44,175 nucleotides of DNA. Source: Bacteroides sp. Lineage in GTDB: Bacteria; Bacteroidota; Bacteroidia; Bacteroidales; Bacteroidaceae. A program made the translations under genes and the position numbers. The stretch spans positions 1 to 44,175 of the forward strand of contig NZ_JASLER010000015.1 in the NCBI RefSeq assembly GCF_030151085.1, given 5' to 3'. Under the pieces are notes generated by a model. It was given only the letters and a program-made list of their open reading frames with translations, was not told the origin of the DNA and ran no database searches. Of the stretch, positions 1 to 6,657 are shown piece after piece (the first letter of the stretch is position 1; each line of letters opens with the position of its first letter).

Positions 1-141
1 AGCGGGGAAACAGCAAGCGGACTCGCAAACTTCACTCTGAAGAGTGTAAGCATATACCGAACGAAAAACAAAGGTTATGCAGCTCCGGTAAACGGAGGGA
101 TTATCACAGGCAATGTAGTGACATCCGTATCCATACCTCCC
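1..141 (+). repeat. Left arm of terminal inverted repeat (141 bp exact)
   Basis: Bases 1-141 are the exact reverse complement of bases 44035-44175. The first mismatch is at 142 (A here, G in the other copy read on the minus strand). The repeat is coding and encodes 47 residues of the fimbrillin reading frame. Because it runs to the window edge it probably extends further outside. Beyond base 141 the two copies stay related but collect mismatches gradually. Confidence 0.97.
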
Positions 142-507
142 AATGCGGGTACAAACGAGGCATTGACTTATACCTGCTCGGACGGTAAATCATTAATCCG
201 TACGATTTATGTGGCAGAAGCGGCACAGGGTACTAAGAGGGACAATAACATCTGTCTGGTAGTTGGAGGAACCTATGCGGGAAGCACGAATTACTACCGG
301 GTGGATTTTGTCAATTCCGACGGTTATATACCACTGAAAAGGAACTGTAAATATATGGTGAATATCAAGGCCGTGAGCAATGCAGGATATACAACAGAAG
401 AGGTGGCATTGACTGGAGACAAGACTCTTACCCCGGCTACAAGTATATCTGCAAACGCGTGGACTGATGAAACTCAAAACGGTTCGGGAAGTATAACTTT
501 ACCATAA
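1..507 (+). CDS. Fimbrillin-family protein, C-terminal part (5' end outside window)
   Basis: The frame is open from base 1 to TAA at 505-507, giving 168 residues; the start codon lies outside the window. Reading from GTG at 118 would be wrong, because the frame is open upstream and the other copy has the same frame. The sequence ends with YYRVDF, YIPLKRNCKYMVNIK and NAGYTTEE, which resembles the C-terminal part of FimA/Mfa1-type major fimbrial subunits of Bacteroidota. These are exported lipoproteins that polymerise by donor-strand exchange. The protein is about three-quarters identical over its variable part to the product of 43672-44175, and the first 47 residues are identical. The next gene starts 6 bp downstream, so the two are probably co-transcribed. 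Confidence 0.85.
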   Translation, partial: SGETASGLANFTLKSVSIYRTKNKGYAAPVNGGIITGNVVTSVSIPPNAGTNEALTYTCSDGKSLIRTIYVAEAAQGTKRDNNICLVVGGTYAGSTNYYRVDFVNSDGYIPLKRNCKYMVNIKAVSNAGYTTEEVALTGDKTLTPATSISANAWTDETQNGSGSITLP

Positions 508-513
508 ACAAAG

Positions 514-1971
514 ATGAATCAGATAATAAACAGCATAGTATATTTAGCATTCGCCATCTTGGTAGCAGGATGTAATACGGATGGGAATGAAGATGCTACC
601 ATTTATGAGAATGGTATACTTATTGAAGTAGAGGCTCCTCAACTGAACGGATGGGGCACGGAAGAGAACAGTTACACACGAAGCGGCGAAGCAATCAGCA
701 TACAACAGAAAGGTGAAGACGGGTTGGATATGGAAGTTGACTTACTACCGGATACAGCCAGAACTTTTACCGATAAAGTAACTACACGTTGGACGAATAT
801 GGATGACAATACAGTCTTCCGGGTAGTGGCATACGCATGTGAAAGTGCGGCAACCATCACAACATCGAACTACAAAGGATATGGAGACTATAAGCTACTA
901 ACTGACGGAACCGTACAAACAGTGAAAAGCCTGACACTACCTATAGGGACATACACTTTCGTATGTTACTCAAATGGGGACTCGACTGCGCTACCGGCTT
1001 TCAGCAATAACGCAACAAGTATAACTGCGACAAATGGAATTAACTTTATGACATGCGTAAAACCTAATATCGTTATTGATAATACAGGTAGCATATATAC
1101 ATTAAGTAACATTGAATTCACACACAATTGTGTACGCTATAGGGTCAGTGCAGCGGCACAAAGCGAAAGGATGGCAAATATCACGGCATGTGCAGCAACA
1201 CTTACCCTGCCTGCCAATAGTGCAACGTATTCATTTACGAGCAATGCGTTTACCGCAAATTCTACAGCAGAAACAATAGCTCTGGTATGGAATAGTCCCA
1301 ATGCCATGACAGTACACAGCAATTATGTGTATCTACTGCCTCAAAGCGGGAAAAATTTAACGGTTAAACTAAATCTGACTATTGGAGGAAAAGCATTCAA
1401 CGATAAAAGCACTACCTTAACAGGAATTACTTTCACAGCAAATGGCACATACTGTAGCAGTGTTTCTTTTACTACCACCAAAGGGTATATTGTGGGAGGT
1501 AATATTTGGGCAAACGGTAATTTATATCGTGCTGCTGTAAGTTCGGGAGCATATGATTTTTATCCCAATACAATGTCGTGCTCAAAAGGGAATTATGCTA
1601 GTGACTACTTTACATATAACAACCCATATCCAAGCAACTCGGAGCTTATTACTACTTGGTCGGATTCAAGAGATCCTTGCAGATTGGTATCACCTACAAA
1701 TACATGGAGGACACCAACAGTACAAGATTGCAATGCATTACTTCAAACGGGTGTCGTACAGAAGACAGACCGAACAATATATGGGGGAGTGCTTAATCTG
1801 CCCTTTACAAGTTTTATGAGATATCATACCGGTTATCCACACGAACCATATTTTGACCATATAGGATATTATCTAACTACAACATATACCAGATGTTTAC
1901 AAAACGGAGGAATAGGCGAATACTCTGTCGATGAAACTTTAGCATTCGCTGTTCGTTGCGTTCGTAATTAA
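514..1971 (+). CDS. Fimbrillin-like lipoprotein with FISUMP-like C-terminal domain
   Basis: This 485-residue protein has a lipoprotein signal ending in LVAGC (Cys20) followed by an acidic stretch, so it is expected to be surface-exposed and lipidated. Residues about 25-320 resemble Mfa-like/fimbrillin domains (TRWTNMDDNTVFRVVAY, TYTFVCYSNGDS). Residues about 325-485 carry ANGNLY, DPCRL, WRTPT and a final RCVRN, the pattern of the Fibrobacter succinogenes major paralogous (FISUMP) domain. The product of 42178-43653 is a paralogue with the same architecture. It directly follows a fimbrillin gene, which suggests an accessory or tip subunit or an adhesin. That role is inferred from position; the family call is from sequence. 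Confidence 0.8.
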   Translation: MNQIINSIVYLAFAILVAGCNTDGNEDATIYENGILIEVEAPQLNGWGTEENSYTRSGEAISIQQKGEDGLDMEVDLLPDTARTFTDKVTTRWTNMDDNTVFRVVAYACESAATITTSNYKGYGDYKLLTDGTVQTVKSLTLPIGTYTFVCYSNGDSTALPAFSNNATSITATNGINFMTCVKPNIVIDNTGSIYTLSNIEFTHNCVRYRVSAAAQSERMANITACAATLTLPANSATYSFTSNAFTANSTAETIALVWNSPNAMTVHSNYVYLLPQSGKNLTVKLNLTIGGKAFNDKSTTLTGITFTANGTYCSSVSFTTTKGYIVGGNIWANGNLYRAAVSSGAYDFYPNTMSCSKGNYASDYFTYNNPYPSNSELITTWSDSRDPCRLVSPTNTWRTPTVQDCNALLQTGVVQKTDRTIYGGVLNLPFTSFMRYHTGYPHEPYFDHIGYYLTTTYTRCLQNGGIGEYSVDETLAFAVRCVRN

Positions 1972-2023
1972 GGTAAAAAACAAAGACCTAGATAGAAGCA
2001 CTTTTATTCTTCTGATAAAGAAA

Positions 2024-2076
2024 TCCCGCAACCCCAAGGAATTATCATTTTTAACTCCTTTGTACTTTCTGCGGGT
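2024..2076 (+). other. Conserved two-stem hairpin downstream of the left fimbrillin pair
   Basis: An outer stem CCCGCA (2025-2030) pairs with TGCGGG (2070-2075), and an inner stem CAAGGA (2035-2040) pairs with TCCTTTG (2056-2062) with one bulge. The right arm has the same structure at 42064-42117 with a compensatory change (TCCGCA with TGCGGA) and a different inner helix. Covariation suggests the fold matters. Its function is unknown; RNA stability, termination or recombination are all possible. Confidence 0.5.
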
Positions 2077-2131
2077 AATCAACATCATATGTAGATGTGA
2101 ATTTCCATCCGATGTATTTTTGTTTGTTTGC

Positions 2132-2166
2132 GAATCTCCTTTCCAAGCGTGGAAAGGAGATTCTTT
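2132..2166 (+). terminator. Intrinsic terminator, conserved in both arms
   Basis: A perfect 14-bp stem, GAATCTCCTTTCCA with TGGAAAGGAGATTC, closes a 4-base AGCG loop and is followed by TTT. The same hairpin occurs in inverted orientation at 41977-42008. It lies 55 bp beyond the two-stem element in both arms. It would end the fimbrillin transcript. Confidence 0.75.
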
Positions 2167-2273
2167 AATAACAACTTACCTAGAGCTTATTTTAACATTC
2201 AACCAATAAAACGTTAATAACCTTATTATATCTTTTAAACCATGTTATAAGTTAGCCCAGATGCTTTGATAAA

Positions 2274-2304
2274 TTTGGAGATTAGCATAAAATCTGTACC
2301 TTTG
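2274..2304 (+). promoter_or_regulatory. Bacteroides-type promoter, sRNA unit 1
   Basis: TTTG at 2274-2277 and TACCTTTG at 2297-2304 are separated by 19 bp, matching the Bacteroides -33/-7 consensus. Transcription should start near 2309. Confidence 0.85.
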
Positions 2305-2308
2305 CATT

Positions 2309-2376
2309 GTGTTTTTCATAGTATTAGATTTAAGGTTAACAAAAGATTGGCTGTCTGGGATAGATAGCCTTTTTTT
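2309..2376 (+). ncRNA. Small RNA, repeated unit 1
   Basis: The unit runs from the predicted start to an intrinsic terminator: GGCTGTCT pairs with AGATAGCC (2349-2369) and is followed by seven T. The RNA would be about 68 nt. Its 5' part (from GTGTTTTTCATAG to GGTTAACAAAAGATTGG) is identical in units 2 and 3. No ORF with a ribosome-binding site lies inside. It could be a short regulatory RNA or a constitutively terminated leader. I recall multicopy short-RNA families in Bacteroides but cannot assign this one. Confidence 0.65.
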
Positions 2377-2521
2377 ATGCACATAGGTTACTTACTCAAA
2401 ATCCATCATAGAGACCGAATACTTACCAGCTATTATTTTTTAACTTTACAAATACAATTAGTTAATAACCCTCTCACATCTATTAAACCGTGTTATAAAT
2501 CACCCTGATTTCACATAAAAA

Positions 2522-2552
2522 TTTGGAGATTATCATTTAATCAGTACCTTTG
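2522..2552 (+). promoter_or_regulatory. Bacteroides-type promoter, sRNA unit 2
   Basis: TTTG at 2522-2525 and TACCTTTG at 2545-2552 are separated by 19 bp, the same spacing as in units 1 and 3. Confidence 0.85.
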
Positions 2553-2556
2553 TACT

Positions 2557-2624
2557 GTGTTTTTCATAGTATTAGATTTAAGGTTAACAAAAGATTGGCT
2601 GTCTGGGATAGATAGCCTTTTTTT
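2557..2624 (+). ncRNA. Small RNA, repeated unit 2
   Basis: The transcribed part is nearly identical to unit 1. Its terminator stem is at 2597-2617 with seven T at 2618-2624. The DJ-1 gene converges on it from the right, and its stop lies about 40 bp beyond the T run. Confidence 0.65.
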
Positions 2625-2660
2625 ATGTACATAATTCAAGGATTGAGTTGCAGGAAGCTA

Positions 2661-3350
2661 TCATTGCTTTAGCTTTAATTGCTGCATAATGACCTTTGCC
2701 ATTTCTTTAGAACTGAATGGGTTCTGTCCTGTAATCAAATTATTGTCAACAACTACTTTTGAAGTCATAGGTATCAATGCTTTTTTATAATCGACTCCTC
2801 GTTCTTTCAACAAAGCTTCAAGATCGAAAGGCACATCTTCCTTTCTTTTAGCAAGGCTCTCCTCAAACCAACTGAATCCTGTCAGACTTTTACCTTTAAT
2901 CATATATTCACCATTGGATAGTTTGACATTCAACAGTCCGCTTACACCATGGCAAATGGCTGACATCATCCTGCCACTTTCATACTGCTTTTTTATGATC
3001 GCTTGCAAAGCTGCATTATCAGGAAAGTCATACATTGCACCGTGCCCACCAGCTAAATAAACACAATCAAATTGTTGTTCCAATACATCATCCAACCTAT
3101 TTGCATGATCCAGCATTTCTTTGAAATCGGGATTTTCCCAATACTTTTTGGAGACTTCATCCAAAAGAAATGGTTTTAAACTTTCGGGATCAACAGGAGT
3201 ATAACCACCTTTCGGGTTGGCTAATGTAATATCATAACCGTTTTCTTTTGCACTATGATAGATATGAGTAAACTCACTAAGCCATAATCCGGTTGCAAGT
3301 TTTCTATTGACAAAAATCCCAGCACTGGTAACTATTATTAAAATCTTCAT
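2661..3350 (-). CDS. DJ-1/PfpI family protein (Hsp31-like, class I glutamine amidotransferase fold)
   Basis: I use ATG at 3350 (MKILIIVTSAG), because the longer frame would start with TTG. The protein has 229 residues. It shows the family's nucleophile elbow AICHG (Cys133, followed by His134), an acidic residue Glu26 in the usual position, and GGHGAMYDFP, characteristic of the Hsp31-like branch. That branch includes glyoxalase III, deglycase and chaperone activities; which applies here cannot be told from sequence. It is cytoplasmic, with no signal peptide. It is transcribed towards sRNA unit 2 and sits between two direct repeats, so it may have been gained, or could be lost, by recombination between them. 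No TAnnTTTG promoter was seen upstream. Confidence 0.85.
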   Translation of the reverse strand: MKILIIVTSAGIFVNRKLATGLWLSEFTHIYHSAKENGYDITLANPKGGYTPVDPESLKPFLLDEVSKKYWENPDFKEMLDHANRLDDVLEQQFDCVYLAGGHGAMYDFPDNAALQAIIKKQYESGRMMSAICHGVSGLLNVKLSNGEYMIKGKSLTGFSWFEESLAKRKEDVPFDLEALLKERGVDYKKALIPMTSKVVVDNNLITGQNPFSSKEMAKVIMQQLKLKQ

Positions 3351-3680
3351 GATAATCAAATTGTTAATTCTATATTATTCAGAAATAAAACATTCACATG
3401 AATTGATTGTTTTATTGACCATAGTTTTTTATATAACCCGAAAGCATACATTGAATTTTAATTGGTATTTACCAATTATGTGTGTATTTTCCCAACTATT
3501 ACCATATATCTTCATAAAATCCTTATTCACGATTATTTTCCACTATTTCTATTTTTCTCATTACCTATCCACATAAAAGCCAAACAGTATGTTAATTTTT
3601 AACCTTACAAACGCAAATAGTTAACAAATCCATCACATCTATTAAACCGTGTTATAAGTTGCCCTGATTTCACCTGAAAA

Positions 3681-3711
3681 TTTGGTGATTACAACATAAT
3701 CAGTACCTTTG
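3681..3711 (+). promoter_or_regulatory. Bacteroides-type promoter, sRNA unit 3
   Basis: TTTG at 3681-3684 and TACCTTTG at 3704-3711 are separated by 19 bp. Confidence 0.85.
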
Positions 3712-3715
3712 TACT

Positions 3716-3782
3716 GTGTTTTTCATAGTATTAGATTTAAGGTTAACAAAAGATTGGCTGTCTGGGAAGATAGCCTTTTTTT
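3716..3782 (+). ncRNA. Small RNA, repeated unit 3
   Basis: It has the same 5' sequence as units 1 and 2. The terminator loop is one base shorter (GGGA instead of GGGAT) while the 8-bp stem is intact, at 3756-3775, followed by seven T. A length change confined to the loop suggests selection on the stem. A short open frame across this unit has no ribosome-binding site and is not called. Confidence 0.65.
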
Positions 3783-3875
3783 ATGCATATACTTCACTAG
3801 TTTAAATCGAATTAAGTCGTTTGGACAACATATACAACTTATCCATACCAACAAGTGTATTATTATAAACTATTA

Positions 3876-3907
3876 CTTGTATATCATTTATATTATTTGT
3901 AAATTTG
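3876..3907 (+). promoter_or_regulatory. Promoter of the LruC-domain gene
   Basis: CTTG at 3876-3879 and TAAATTTG at 3900-3907 are 20 bp apart. The -7 motif fits the Bacteroides consensus and the -33 motif has one mismatch. It would give a leader of about 115 nt. Confidence 0.6.
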
Positions 3908-4026
3908 CAGCATAAAAACATGTATCAAAGAGAGTCTTATAATACAAAAAGATAGCCATAAACGCTGATTTAGTAATATAGATAGAAAAAACAACTTCTT
4001 AGCATTCAATTGTAAAAGTGATAAAC

Positions 4027-6051
4027 ATGAAAACCAGATTTTTAACAAAAGCCAGTGCTGCAGCTTTCAGTTTAATGATTGCTTGCGGAGCATTGACAGG
4101 ATGTGCCGACAAAGACGTGTACAATCCTAATGCCGGTAAACCGGAATTAAAACCGGAAGGTGAATATTTTAATTTCACTACGACTACAAACGTCGATTTC
4201 GACGTAAACTATGGAGAATTTGCTGCTGGTTCTTTGTTGGAGATATACACAAAGAATCCTATTAGCTACAACGAAGATGGTACATACTCTATTAATGGCG
4301 AAGCCAAATACAAAATCTTTGCAGATGCAAAAGGTTGCTTTAAAGGTAAAGTAGAACTCGCTGCTGCAACGGATAAAGTATATATCTATTCTCCAAGTTG
4401 GGGAGCACCCATGTGTGTAGAAGCAAACGTGGAAAATGGAAAGGTAGCTATTGATACTACTGTAGAAAATGAAACAGAAACACGTGCAATGACTATAACA
4501 CGTGCAAAAAGCAATTTTGAAATCGACCCAGTAAATAAGGAAAAGCAGTTGTATACTATTGTTGACTGGGGCCGATATGGGAAAATAAACGATATCAATA
4601 AGATTACTGGTGATGGAACTATAAGTGAAAGAGATATAAAAGATTTGCAAAGCACATTGTGGCAAGGAGCTTCAGCTAAGCCATATAATTTGGATAATAG
4701 AGAAAACGTAAAAGACACCAAACACGTTAATATCTCCATTGCCGAAGCTTATATGAACGACAAAAATGAGAAAGTAATTGTAACTGATGCTGAATTGTCC
4801 TTAACTTTCATAACAGAACGTGCCGGATATCAATCAACAATCGGCTATTATTATTATAAAACAGATAATGTGCCCACAGATCCAAGTAAAGTAAAAAAAT
4901 ACGTTATAGTTCCTAATGCATCAATTGCATATGACGACCCGTATAACGGTAATAGCTACCAAAATGCACCTATTAAAAAAAATACAAAGATAGAGTTATT
5001 GTATGAAGATGAAAAAGGGAATGTAACAGCGAAATTTCCAGCAGGTTATACTATAGGATATTTCATCATTTCTGATGCATTTAAGCCTGGTAGTCGGAAT
5101 AACAAAGGTACAATTGAGACTTCCAAATCTTTCATCTATTCGAATAAAGAATGGAATAAATTATATGAAGGTGAGCAAGCGCGTTTCATTTCTCTTTCTA
5201 CCGAAAAAGGTGCAGTGATCTTTGGTGTTGAAGATGGTGCTGATACAAGTTACGAAGATATTCTGTTTTCCATTGATTGTAACCCGAACGAAGCAATTCA
5301 AGACCCGGAACGTCCAGTGATTAAACCCGACGAACCTGTGATTACAACCACAGAAACAACTTATCGTACTTATGCTTTTGAAGACACATGGCCTACAGGT
5401 GGTGATTATGACTTGAATGATGTGATTATTGAACATAAACGTCAAGTCACTGTAACCAACAAGAACTACGTTACAAAAGTAGTAGATACCTTTGTACCTA
5501 CACAAAAAGATGATGCCGCTACATTTAAAAATGCGTTTGCCGTACAATTTGCCAGCGATCAACGGGGTACAATGGAATTGCCAGCAGGAGCAATCGATGA
5601 GTTAAAAGAAACATCTTCGGTTATTCTGTTCCCGAATGCAAATTTGGCAAAAGATCTGGAATTCACGGTATCACGCACATTTGGTAAAGAGGAACTAACA
5701 AAGGATAAACTGAAAACAGATATCAAATCTCTAAATCCTTTTATCATCTCTCAATACACTGCCGGAGAAGTCAATCGTACAGAAGTACATTTACCTAAAA
5801 ATCAACCTACCAGCAAAGCTGATCCAACTCAGACTGGTGCCGAGGATGATGCATATTACATTAACAAAAACGGTAAATATCCATTTGCTATTATGATACC
5901 GGAAAGATCGGCTTCTGAAATTGAAGTAAGCTTTAAGCCGGCAACCGAAAAGCATAGCATAGATCAGGAGTATCCTGATTTCACCAAATGGGTAGAATCA
6001 GAAGGAAAGACTAATATCGACTGGTATCTGAATTATAAACCTATCAAATAA
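4027..6051 (+). CDS. LruC-domain lipoprotein
   Basis: I choose ATG at 4027 (MKTRFLTK) rather than GTG at 4018. The protein has 674 residues with a lipoprotein signal ending in LTGC (Cys26). Near residue 450 it contains TWPTGGDYDLNDV, the signature of the LruC domain (a DUF4842-type C-terminal region found in many Bacteroidota and Leptospira surface proteins). Asp- and Asn-rich parts of this motif suggest metal binding. The N-terminal about 400 residues are beta-rich and not assigned. The gene stands alone between its promoter and a strong terminator. A cell-surface role is likely; the exact function is not known. Confidence 0.75.
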   Translation: MKTRFLTKASAAAFSLMIACGALTGCADKDVYNPNAGKPELKPEGEYFNFTTTTNVDFDVNYGEFAAGSLLEIYTKNPISYNEDGTYSINGEAKYKIFADAKGCFKGKVELAAATDKVYIYSPSWGAPMCVEANVENGKVAIDTTVENETETRAMTITRAKSNFEIDPVNKEKQLYTIVDWGRYGKINDINKITGDGTISERDIKDLQSTLWQGASAKPYNLDNRENVKDTKHVNISIAEAYMNDKNEKVIVTDAELSLTFITERAGYQSTIGYYYYKTDNVPTDPSKVKKYVIVPNASIAYDDPYNGNSYQNAPIKKNTKIELLYEDEKGNVTAKFPAGYTIGYFIISDAFKPGSRNNKGTIETSKSFIYSNKEWNKLYEGEQARFISLSTEKGAVIFGVEDGADTSYEDILFSIDCNPNEAIQDPERPVIKPDEPVITTTETTYRTYAFEDTWPTGGDYDLNDVIIEHKRQVTVTNKNYVTKVVDTFVPTQKDDAATFKNAFAVQFASDQRGTMELPAGAIDELKETSSVILFPNANLAKDLEFTVSRTFGKEELTKDKLKTDIKSLNPFIISQYTAGEVNRTEVHLPKNQPTSKADPTQTGAEDDAYYINKNGKYPFAIMIPERSASEIEVSFKPATEKHSIDQEYPDFTKWVESEGKTNIDWYLNYKPIK

Positions 6052-6077
6052 CAGACTTAAAGTTAGCATATCAAACT

Positions 6078-6120
6078 GAAGGCTGCACAATGAAAATTTG
6101 TGCAGCCTTCTTCTTTTCTT
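6078..6120 (+). terminator. Terminator of the LruC-domain gene
   Basis: A perfect 13-bp stem, GAAGGCTGCACAA (6078-6090) with TTGTGCAGCCTTC (6098-6110), closes a 7-base loop and is followed by TTCTTTTCTT. Confidence 0.9.
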
Positions 6121-6181
6121 AATATTTTTTCTACATTTGCACTCATTATACGAAAAACAGAACTGTACCAAGCAGGAAATA

Positions 6182-6646
6182 ATGAAGATTACAACGCCCG
6201 TCAGACATACTATACGCTTCCGTCGTTGGAGCAGAAAGGCATACGCTGCATTTGCCAGCATAGGGCATTGTGTCACCATCGGCAACCTGCCCAAAAGCGT
6301 AGCAGACAGTTCTCTTTCAAAGCAAAAAGCTACAGGCTCTGCCGGTCACACTTCTTGTGGCAAAGATAGCGCTTGGGAAGGCGTAACCGAGGGAAAAGAA
6401 ACAGATATCGGTATCCCGATAGGAAGTAGTACGGCACTTACTTGCGGAATGGCAGGACCGGAAATAATACTTCAAGCACTTCTCGGATCACCAATCATTC
6501 GCCCGTGTGTACATGCGGACGGAGAAGAAACGCATATACTAAAACAGAGAAATTATATAAGCACGAATTATCAGAAAACAGCAAATTCATTAATAATGTC
6601 GCTGTATACTGATAATTCGTGCTTCTTTTTTCATCAACGCACTTAA
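6182..6646 (+). CDS. Small arginine-rich ORF upstream of the biotin operon
   Basis: ATG at 6182 follows AGCAGGAAATA. A TACATTTG -7 motif lies at 6132-6139 without a clear -33 partner. The 154-residue frame begins with a basic, aromatic stretch (TPVRHTIRFRRWSRKAYAAF) and then CVTIGNLPKSVADSSL. I recall similar short starts in Bacteroidota proteins, some near vitamin genes, but cannot verify this. The second half is low in recognisable features, and its last 28 codons run through a strong hairpin at 6561-6631. The stop lies 11 bases before bioBA. It may be a real small protein, a regulatory leader, or only partly coding. Confidence 0.5.
   Translation: MKITTPVRHTIRFRRWSRKAYAAFASIGHCVTIGNLPKSVADSSLSKQKATGSAGHTSCGKDSAWEGVTEGKETDIGIPIGSSTALTCGMAGPEIILQALLGSPIIRPCVHADGEETHILKQRNYISTNYQKTANSLIMSLYTDNSCFFFHQRT
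6561..6631 (+). terminator. Hairpin terminator or attenuator before bioBA
   Basis: GCACGAATTATCAG (6561-6574) pairs perfectly with CTGATAATTCGTGC (6609-6622). An inner ACAGC/GCTGT helix continues the stem across a 3x3 internal loop, and TTCTTTTTT follows. It lies inside the end of the leader ORF and only 27 bases before the bioBA start. It could therefore insulate the operon or control read-through. Confidence 0.75.
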
Positions 6647-6657
6647 TCGTAGAAGAT

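Larger units (their letters stand above)
2436..2624 (+). repeat. 189-bp direct repeat, copy 1 (upstream of DJ-1 gene)
   Basis: This copy aligns along its length with 3594-3782, including the region 5' of the promoter (TTAACYTTACAAA, CACATCTATTAAACCGTGTTATAA, CCCTGATTTCAC). Unit 1 at about 2200-2376 is a more diverged third copy. The two closer copies flank the DJ-1/PfpI gene. Confidence 0.8.
3594..3782 (+). repeat. 189-bp direct repeat, copy 2 (beyond the DJ-1 gene)
   Basis: This is the partner of 2436-2624, colinear with it through the upstream region, promoter, RNA and terminator. The stretch 3351-3593 between the DJ-1 start and this repeat is AT-rich and holds no gene I can support. Confidence 0.8.

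Noticed and set aside
2300..2340. BirA-type operator suggested by GGTTAAC in the repeated units
   Set aside because: The word is inside transcribed RNA, has no matching second half-site at the usual spacing, and is far from the biotin genes.
3307..3576. 89-codon plus-strand ORF overlapping the DJ-1 gene start
   Set aside because: It is antisense to a well-supported gene and AT-rich, with a random hydrophobic composition and no initiation signal.
3709..3915. 68-codon plus-strand ORF over sRNA unit 3
   Set aside because: It starts inside the promoter motif, crosses the terminator, has no ribosome-binding site, and the frame is not kept in units 1 and 2.
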